A stretch of DNA of 64,000 bases from Annona cherimola (taxonomy: Eukaryota; Streptophyta; Magnoliopsida; Magnoliales; Annonaceae), in assembly GCA_030490835.1 (NCBI GenBank), contig CM059972.1:14733764-14797763 (forward strand), written 5' to 3'. A program made the position numbers and the translations under genes. How positions within the stretch are numbered: the first letter of the stretch is position 1; each line of letters opens with the position of its first letter. Below are positions 56,630 to 64,000 of the stretch, in pieces. The notes under the pieces are model-generated. The model searched no databases and was not told the origin of the DNA. It was given only the letters and a program-made list of their open reading frames with translations.

Positions 56630-56790
56630 GCATTATAGAATCTTTTACCTGCATAAAATAATATTTTAAATGGCTTAAATGTTGAAAAAATAATTTCAAT
56701 TTTAACATTTAATGTCAAGTCATTTTGTTATATTTACTTTACACATTTTCATATGGAGTTTATACATACTAATACTACACAAATAATAAG
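56630..56790. repeat. Fragment of the TAACCCCTTC repeat family
   Basis: It shares TTTTAAATGGCTTAAATGTTGAAAAA and the following AATTTCAATTTTAACATTTAATG, in the same order as 26560-26825. Confidence 0.4.
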
Positions 56791-58260
56791 ATTTTCATAT
56801 TAATATAAAGAGGTTTTGCATCCATGCATATGTAGTTTTGCGAAAATTGCAGGTGTATCGCTAGTTATCAAAAATTGCAACAGTACCTATGAAGTTTGCT
56901 AAAAATTACCGCCCGATCTCGTTCTGTTAACAACCTATAATAGCAATGCAAAGTTCCGTTTTCTGTAGTTTTCTTTCTTTTTTATTTCCATAAATGCCCT
57001 TATGTTTGTTCTTCGTTGACAACGACATGCTGGGCCTGTTACTCTGTTCTTCTTCGATTGTCTAATCGACGTGTAATTTTGGCGAGATTGGACATGGATT
57101 TTGGTGAGATTGGGCATGCGAAACCGGGTGATGATTTTTCTTGATCAAGACGGGAAGATGGGTTTTATTGATTTTTGAGAAAGATGAGTTTCGTTGATTT
57201 TTGGGGAAGAATGGTTGGGAAAGATGAGTTTCGATAACAGGGAAGATGGGTTTTGCACAGCTTTAAGCGAAGGGGAAGATGAGTTATCAGTGAAGGAGAA
57301 GCGTTTTGGTCAGAAATCGGCAGCAAGGGGAAGACGATTTTCGGTCCGCGACAGGGTGAAAATCAGCAAATGTTGAAGATCAGTTTGTGAGAATGCCACT
57401 GGCTATCCCTCTCATTTCCAATTTTCCATGATAGAGTATCCGCTTGAGTGTGAATAGCGAATTAATTACATCGTTTCTTCCAACAATCAGAATTTTTATG
57501 ATTGAATATGTTAAGGGCTCCTCTGGTTTTTTATATCAAGCATATGTAAAAATAACGCCTTCAAAAACACCTAATATGGATATGGTTTTCCTCCATTGTA
57601 GGGAGGAAATTCAATGAGGTATGTGTGCTGAAACTCGTCATCCCAATACTGTGTCGGTGCTGGTAAAGAGTTTTTGCTGTAAGTGATGATTTGGTGGGCT
57701 TCATGTGTTCGCCGATTCTGAAATTGGGTTAGTTAGACGGCTAGTTTTGAGATTTGAGATGCTAGCATCTTTCTTAGTGTTAAATTTTTTTTTTTTTCAT
57801 ATTTCTTAGTATTAAACTTAACCAGCGATTCTATTTGGAATCTTGGAGTCGTCATTAAGTATTCAAGTTCTTGCTCACTTAAAAAAAATTCAATTTCAGT
57901 AGTAGGTTTTCTGAACCATTTAGTTGAAATTTAGAGTGGAATCCACAGATTATATGGAAAAAATCATCAAGAGTTTCTGGGGAAGACGGGTGCAGAAGAT
58001 TATCTTGCAAATTCCCAAATTAATGCTCATGCAAATGGGTAATCTTGTCATTTCATATCCTATTACAAGGTATACGGGATGGTGCTAGGGCTACTAACGG
58101 AATGTGATGCACCGTCAATTTTAGAAGAATTCTATAGGTATAATTGCATTTTTTTTTTTACAAGTAGGAATAAACTACGGAGGTATGATTACAAAACTTC
58201 TAATATAAATTAGGAAAATTTTCTCTAGTACTTACAACATTTGTCTTTAATTTTTAAGAT
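56791..58260. other. Intergenic DNA with local imperfect repeats
   Basis: The phrase GGGAAGATGRGTTTYG and variants recur at least five times between about 57140 and 57290, giving a Glu/Gly-rich frame that is probably accidental. The segment 56830-56935 (AAAATTGCA...) and the segment 58100-58200 (reverse AATTATACCTATAG) may be ends of one larger element, but I could not align them well. No gene is supported. Confidence 0.35.
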
Positions 58261-60189
58261 ACTTGCAATGTTTCAAATTTTTTTTATATTTATAATATTT
58301 CATCTTAAATTTATAATACCTGTGTAGCTAAAATAATCGTTAACTATCTCATTAAAAAGACAATTTTTCTCTTCAAAGTTTTTCCTAATTAAAACAATTT
58401 AACCTTCATATGATATTTGAATCATTTAGTGTCACAAATAATAATTTACCAACATTAATTAAATTAAATTAGGGTTGAATAGTTTTAATTAAGAAATTAT
58501 TGAGAGTCAAAATTATCTTTTCAAATGTGGTAATTAATAATTACTTTAGCTACATAAGTATGATAAGAATTTAGAGTGAAACATTATGAGTATAAAATAA
58601 TTTTTTTAAATGTATGAAATAATTTTTTAAAACGTTGTAAGTTTATTAAGATTAAGGGCATTGTTGTGTATATAATTTTTTTATAAATTATGTTACATTC
58701 AGTAAATGAGTAGATTTTACATTAATCATTAAAGAAATGAAAATGAATAAGGTTATATAGAAGGATGGTTTCAAAGAAACGAAATTATTTTTCTACAACT
58801 ATGATTGAAGAACAGCATTTTAAAAAATTGATGAACACTTATAGATTGCATTTCTATTAAATGTGATAAAATCATCAATTTGCTTAACCAAACAGACTAG
58901 TAGTTAGTTTGAAAACTGAGTTTTGTCCAAATATAATAAAATTTTCAAATTTATATGTCGTTTTGAGAGTAGTTAATCCAAAATTTCTTTGATTGAAATA
59001 ATATTTTTAGTATTATAATAAAATAAATTATTGTAAAGAATGCGAATGCTTGAATTTTAATTTCGTCATCAGAACTCATCAAAACGGGGTCGGTTCCTCT
59101 AAGTGGAACCCATCATCTTCATTATATCCCTTCTCAATTCCCGTCTCCATTTTCATTCATTAGGGGAAAAAAACATTGCATAATATGGGGTGGATGAAAT
59201 TGACATCAGATCCATCAATTTGCCCAATAAAACAACACCCATGATCAACCCCATGGTTAAAACTTCAACAAGTGCGCGTTAGTTATATGCATGCCCGAGT
59301 ATCCATAATGTAAGCAGCTAGTTAAAAGAAGTTCTGCTAGTTACTTAACAGCTAAACGCAAGAAAATAAAATGATACAATAAATATACATGGTTTAATGG
59401 TGTTGACAATATCTCAATAAGATTGCTTCATTTTTGGCGCATTTGATGATGAAATTAAAATCTAATTCTCTTATTATATTTAGGATTATTAATTTTAATC
59501 AAGCTTCATGCAAATTAAAGATGTGTTATAGTTTAATTTATAAAGCGTTATGGTTATTTCTCTCACATATCTATTTTAAAATTTTTAATTCAACATTTGA
59601 AATATCTAAAACGTTATTCCTATATTCATAAATAATTTAAGAAAGTATCAAGAAATTCTAACATGTTTTTTTTTTTCATGCATTCTAATGGTTGTGGAAG
59701 GAGACTTGGGATCAGATCGGATAGTGTTTTTGTAGGTAAGGAACCGAAAAAGTTTTACGAGAATGAAAAAAGATGGAATTTTAAAAAAAAAAAATTGGAA
59801 CGATAGAAGTGTTTACTACAAACAAAATTCTAAGATAATTTGTAAACATATCGTTACAGTTTGATGATAATTGTGGGCATACTTATAAAGTTTCAAAATT
59901 GTAAATAATTTTCATATGGTTTAATGTTAATTAAAGATATACCCATGGCACCCCTTTCCCATTAGGGAGATGTGAGTTGCTGTTAACATGACCATAGGTG
60001 GTCGCTGGGTAGCGTGGCTGAGTAAAAAATCAGTGGTAGCCGAAGTTGGGGAAGACGAAGCTCCAAATCGGTGCTCTGGCGTCACATGCAATAATGCATG
60101 CATCGTCTCTCTCTGTGCCCTAAATCAAAGGGCAACATTGTAAGGAAAAAGAAGACGATGAATAATTCTGTTAGTTTGGGTTAACAAAT
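58261..60189. other. AT-rich intergenic DNA, nothing recognised
   Basis: Long AT-rich stretch with only short random frames. Nothing could be assigned on either strand. Confidence 0.4.
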
Positions 60190-60500
60190 GACCCGCTTAG
60201 TTTACTTTAAAAAAAAAATTTACAATAAGTTTTTTACTTTTTTTCTTGATACACTTGTTTATCTAAGTGTATTTCACATATAAACTAAATTTTACCATTG
60301 TCGTATATGTGTATATATATTTTTAAATTTTTAAAGATAAGAGTATTTTAAATACATATATATACATAGATATTTAAAACTCTCAAAAAAAATATAAATA
60401 TATCCAAAAATTGTAAAACTTCATAGAAAAACAAGTATATGAAGAAAAAAAACAAAAAAAATTGTTGTAAATAAATTTTTTAGGATAGGCTAAGCAAGAC
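60190..60500. repeat. Foldback element, about 311 bp
   Basis: The left end GACCCGCTTAGTTTAC and the reverse of the right end GTCTTGCTTAGCCTATC pair imperfectly. Inner arms GTATATGTGTATATATATTT and ACATATATATACATAGATATT also pair about a centre near 60340. No target duplication is visible. Confidence 0.55.
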
Positions 60501-61247
60501 ATCTACTTAGCTCAGGTTGCAGAATCACTCCTTAAAGAAAAAAAGAAGACTGCATGGCTCATTAAGATCAATTTGAGGGAAACTGTTACCGGGGACACGC
60601 TTTGAATTAGTATTGAATTATGAAAGATTATTTTGCAAATATTCAAATTATATGAGTATGTCTATAATTATAATCAAATTATATTGATGTATTTATAAGT
60701 TACCATAAATTCTATCACATTCTCATAGCATTCCTTTAAAAGGGAAATTTATTTTACACCGTGCACACACACCATGGCTTTGGAGGCCAATTAGCAAGTG
60801 TAACGAAGGATTGGATGAGACTGAAAAAGGTCGGATGGTTATTACGAGAAATTATAATGAAACTGATGTGTTCCAAATGATACGATATTTTTGGATTGAA
60901 TCTATATCACCATTCCCTATATGACTTTTTAATTCTCAATACAACTTTTTTAATTTTTAATGCAACTTTATCCATTCTCAATATAATTTTACTCATTCGC
61001 AATACACATCATTATATTTCCATCTTAAATACAAACTCAATTTAAGAATCTCATGTCACGTGGAACATGCCCTAATTATAAACCGAAAAGGGGAGAATAT
61101 ATTAGCACGTTCCTTTGCATCTAATGGAATGATCGTGGCCTTATTTATAACATATCTCAATTCATATTACATTCAAAACTTTAAGATAATTCTAACAAGT
61201 TTTCAACGGAAGACAATAACAAGCTTCCAGATATCAAGTAGGGAAAT
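60501..61247. other. Distal upstream region of the subtilase gene
   Basis: Intergenic, AT-rich. Repeated short phrases ATTCTCAATACAACTTT and ATTCTCAATATAATTTTACTCATTC occur at 60930-61010, a small degenerate tandem array. No gene is seen. Confidence 0.4.
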
Positions 61248-61373
61248 CACTAACTCTCACCGAAGTATAAAGGGAGACCAAATGCCCCCACTTCAAAGAT
61301 TTCAAACACTCACTAACTCTCACCAGAGTATAAAGGGAGACCAAATGCCCATACTTCAAAGATTTCAAACACT
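61248..61373. repeat. Tandem duplication of 63 bp upstream of the subtilase gene
   Basis: Two units (61248-61310 and 61311-61373), each from CACTAACTCTCACC through GTATAAAGGGAGACCAAATG to TTCAAAGATTTCAAACACT, differ at a few positions. Each unit contains TATAAAG. It ends about 300 bp before the gene's ATG. Confidence 0.88.
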
Positions 61374-61674
61374 CACGGGCGGAAAACGGGAATCCCGTTC
61401 CGCAGCCTGTTGCCAAACGAGCAGCGCTCGGCAATGATCGTGGCCTTTGAATCTAAACCATTGACGTGGAATTGGATCGACTACAATCATAATTCTCGTT
61501 TATGCTACACGTGCCACCGCAAACTCGACGCGTGCAATCCGCGAGTCGGCTTAATCCAAAGTGCAAAATCAAAAAAATCGCGATATCCAATAAAATAAGC
61601 TGCTCGTGCTTCCTCCTCCCCTTCGTTTGTCCACAAAAACTGACACTCTCCCCACTTCCGCTAGCTCTATCTCG
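61374..61674 (+). promoter_or_regulatory. Probable promoter and 5' leader of the SBT1.6-like gene
   Basis: The last 70 bases before the ATG are CT-rich, typical of a plant 5' UTR. AATAAAATAAGC at about 61590-61601 is the only AT-rich, TATA-like stretch close by. The exact transcription start cannot be read from the sequence. Confidence 0.35.
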
Positions 61675-63999
61675 ATGGCTACCTTCCTCCCTCTCCTCCT
61701 CCTCCTCCTCCTCCTCCTCTCTCCTCTCCTACTCTCTCAAGCGCTCGCCTCTCAATCAGAACCGCACAAAACTTACATCTTCCGCGTCGACTTCCGATCC
61801 AAGCCCTCCATCTTTCCTACCCACTACCATTGGTACACCTCCACCTTCGTCCCTCCGCCCCAAATCCTACATACCTATTCCACCGTCTTCCATGGCTTCT
61901 CCGCCACCCTCTCTCCCTCCCACGCCGCTTCACTCCTCCGCCACCCCTCCGTCCTAGCCGCCTTCGAAGACCGCCCTCGCCAACTCCACACCACCCGCTC
62001 CCCCCAATTCCTCGGCCTCCGCAACCAGCGCGGCCTCTGGTCCGACTCCGACTACGGCTCCGACGTCATCATCGGCATCCTCGACACCGGCATCTGGCCC
62101 GAGCGTCGCAGCTTCTCCGACTTCAACCTCGGCCCCGTGCCGTCCCGCTGGAAAGGCCGGTGCGAGACTGGCGCCCGTTTCTCCTCCGCCAGTTGCAACC
62201 GCAAGCTCGTCGGTGCCCGCTTCTTCAACAAGGGTCACGAGGCTGCTCTCCGGCTGAACGCGGGAGGCGGCTCAGCGAACGCGTCGGTTGAGTTCCTGTC
62301 CCCGCGCGACGCCGACGGGCACGGGACTCACACTGCTTCGACCGCCGCTGGCCGCCATGCTTTCCGCGCGAGCATGGAGGGCTACGCTGCCGGGATAGCG
62401 AAGGGCGTCGCGCCCAAGGCGAGGATCGCTGCTTATAAGGTGTGCTGGAAGAACTCTGGGTGCTATGATTCGGACATCCTCGCTGGGTTCGATTCCGCTG
62501 TCGCAGACGGCGTCGATGTCATTTCGATATCCATCGGAGGCGGCGACGGCTCCACCTCGCCGTATTACCTCGATCCAATCGCTGTTGGAGCTTACGGCGC
62601 CGTTTCAAAAGGGGTTTTTGTATCGTCGTCCGGCGGGAACGATGGCCCTTCTGCGATGTCTGTAACTAACCTTGCGCCGTGGCTGACGACTGTCGGGGCA
62701 GGCACGATCGATCGGAGTTTCCCAGCTGATGTGATCCTCGGTGACGGCCGTAAGCTCAGCGGCGTGTCGCTCTATTCCGGGAAGCCGCTTGTTGGGAAGA
62801 TGTTTCCCATACTCTATCCTGGTAAGACCGGCGGCCTTCCGGCATCTCTCTGCATGGAGAATGCACTTGATCCGAAGGTCGCGAGTGGGAAGATTGTGGT
62901 TTGCGACCGTGGCAGCAGCCCACGCGTGCAGAAGGGACTGGTTGTTAAGAATTCCGGTGGTGTTGGGATGATTCTTGCAAATGGCATCTCCAACGGAGAA
63001 GGTCTTGTGGGGGACTCCCATGTCCTTCCAGCTTGTGCTGTTGGTGCTCATGAGGGAGATGCTGTCAAGAACTATGCTTCATCAGCGGCCAATCCAACTG
63101 CCACGATTGTTTTCCACGGCACTGTCGTCGGCTTGAAGCCGGCCCCGGTGCTGGCCTCCTTCTCTGCCCGGGGCCCCAATGGCCTCGCTCCAGAAATTCT
63201 CAAGCCGGACCTCATTGCACCCGGCGTCAACATCCTAGCCGCCTGGACCGATGCCGTTGGTCCCACCGGACTAGACTCTGACACCCGGAAGACAGAGTTC
63301 AACATTCTCTCCGGAACTTCCATGGCTTGCCCACATGTGAGCGGCGCCGCTGCGCTGCTGAAGTCGGCACATCCCGACTGGAGCCCCGCCGCGATCCGCT
63401 CTGCTCTGATGACCACCGCCAGCATCAATGACAACCGTTTGCAGCCGATGATTGATGAGTCCACCGGGAAGCCTGCCACCCCATATGACTATGGGGCAGG
63501 GCATGTGAATCTAGACCTTGCTCTGGATCCTGGTCTGGTGTATGATATTGGGAATCAGGACTATGTGAATTACATGTGTGCAATTGGATACAATCCCAAA
63601 ACAATTCAAGTGATCACACACACTCCAGTGGCTTGCCCGCGGAGGAAGCTGTCGCCAGCCAATCTGAATTACCCCTCAATTTCAGTTGTCTTTGATGGCA
63701 CAGAAGCAGGCTATGCAAGAAAGTTTTTCGTCCGGACAGCAACAAATGTCGGGCCTGCGAATTCAGTTTACACTGCGAAGGTAGATCTCAGTGCAAAGGG
63801 CATGACTGTGAGTGTGAAGCCATCCAAGCTAGTCTTCTCACCGGCAGTAAAGAAGCAGAGTTTTATTATCACTGTTTCAGCGGATACGAAGAATCTCAGC
63901 TTTGGTGATTCGGGTTTGATTTATGGATTCTTATCATGGTCGGATGGGAAACATGTTGTTCGATCACCCATCGTCGTGACACGCATGGAGCCCTTGTGA
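61675..63999 (+). CDS. SBT1.6: Subtilisin-like serine protease (S8), SBT1.6-like
   Basis: A complete single-exon gene of 774 aa ending at the TGA one base before the window edge. The ATG at 61675 gives a classic secretory signal peptide (MATFLPLLLLLLLLLSPLLL); the upstream open frame has no other good ATG. An I9 prodomain follows (KTYIFRVDFRSKPSIF ... FHGFSATL ... HTTRSPQFLGL). The catalytic set is D137 (ILDTGIWPERRSF), H216 (DADGHGTHTAST), oxyanion N322 (SSSGGNDGPS) and S549 (LSGTSMACPHVSG). A PA domain lies between H and S, and a fibronectin III-like C-terminal domain follows. Sequence and length (AtSBT1.6 is about 764 aa) match Arabidopsis SBT1.6/SLP2. The enzyme is expected to be secreted to the apoplast; its substrate is unknown. 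Third-position GC is high at the 5' end and lower at the 3' end. No damage is seen. Confidence 0.95.
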   Translation: MATFLPLLLLLLLLLSPLLLSQALASQSEPHKTYIFRVDFRSKPSIFPTHYHWYTSTFVPPPQILHTYSTVFHGFSATLSPSHAASLLRHPSVLAAFEDRPRQLHTTRSPQFLGLRNQRGLWSDSDYGSDVIIGILDTGIWPERRSFSDFNLGPVPSRWKGRCETGARFSSASCNRKLVGARFFNKGHEAALRLNAGGGSANASVEFLSPRDADGHGTHTASTAAGRHAFRASMEGYAAGIAKGVAPKARIAAYKVCWKNSGCYDSDILAGFDSAVADGVDVISISIGGGDGSTSPYYLDPIAVGAYGAVSKGVFVSSSGGNDGPSAMSVTNLAPWLTTVGAGTIDRSFPADVILGDGRKLSGVSLYSGKPLVGKMFPILYPGKTGGLPASLCMENALDPKVASGKIVVCDRGSSPRVQKGLVVKNSGGVGMILANGISNGEGLVGDSHVLPACAVGAHEGDAVKNYASSAANPTATIVFHGTVVGLKPAPVLASFSARGPNGLAPEILKPDLIAPGVNILAAWTDAVGPTGLDSDTRKTEFNILSGTSMACPHVSGAAALLKSAHPDWSPAAIRSALMTTASINDNRLQPMIDESTGKPATPYDYGAGHVNLDLALDPGLVYDIGNQDYVNYMCAIGYNPKTIQVITHTPVACPRRKLSPANLNYPSISVVFDGTEAGYARKFFVRTATNVGPANSVYTAKVDLSAKGMTVSVKPSKLVFSPAVKKQSFIITVSADTKNLSFGDSGLIYGFLSWSDGKHVVRSPIVVTRMEPL

Positions 64000-64000
64000 G

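Noticed and set aside
57194..57376. 60-codon frame as a small acidic protein
   Set aside because: It is built from an imperfect DNA repeat (GGGAAGATGRGTTT) and has no family.
1..64000. CRISPR array or bacterial operon
   Set aside because: No regularly spaced short repeats with unique spacers, and all genes and elements are plant nuclear in type.

Overview
This window is nuclear DNA from a flowering plant. The evidence is two plant-type protein genes (a CIP8-like RING-H2 ubiquitin ligase and an SBT1.6-like subtilase), two eukaryotic tRNA-Glu(CUC) genes, and a dense, AT-rich, nested population of plant transposable elements. Both protein genes are single-exon and GC-rich at the 5' end, most clearly the subtilase. 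That would suit a monocot or an early-diverging angiosperm, but the sequence alone does not settle the species.

Layout. 1-3.1 kb: a decayed LINE followed by a MITE-like element split by a solo LTR. 4.3-5.3 kb: the CIP8-like gene, with a CT microsatellite in its leader. 5.3-27 kb: gene-poor DNA with two identical tRNA-Glu genes (9.7 and 13.8 kb), tandem repeats, a second solo LTR (14.2 kb), a SINE-like retroposon (21.5 kb), hAT-like and Mutator-like non-autonomous elements, several foldback elements and a (TA)n block holding a large inverted-repeat element. 27.8-38.0 kb: a nearly intact, very young Ty1/copia element with two 1420-bp LTRs, gag, pol and a third ORF (Sirevirus-like). 39.3-43.3 kb: a complete but inactive hAT DNA transposon with an 8-bp target duplication. 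43.4-44.5 kb: a possible broken host gene with a plastid-transit-like start. 44.5-49.8 kb: a Ty3/gypsy chromodomain element with 338-bp LTRs and a frameshifted polyprotein. 50.5-52.2 kb: a third solo LTR, of the same family as the first. 52.2-61 kb: repeats, a second LINE scrap and AT-rich intergenic DNA. 61.7-64.0 kb: the intact subtilase gene.

Most of the window is explained by transposition. For six insertions I could read exact target duplications: TTAGA, ACATA, ATTGG, GCATG and ATCTT (5 bp, LTR elements) and CACAAGAC (8 bp, hAT). A seventh, AACATAGCC (9 bp), marks a Mutator-type foldback MITE. These give exact element borders and a relative order of insertion. The host genes do not form an operon or pathway with one another. 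I did not find a convincing new biological system. The most unusual items are the copia element's 17-nt gag/pol overlap in a +1 frame, its duplicated polypurine tract, its GTCGAC motif arrays and third ORF, and the gypsy element whose pol reading frame ends inside its own 3' LTR.
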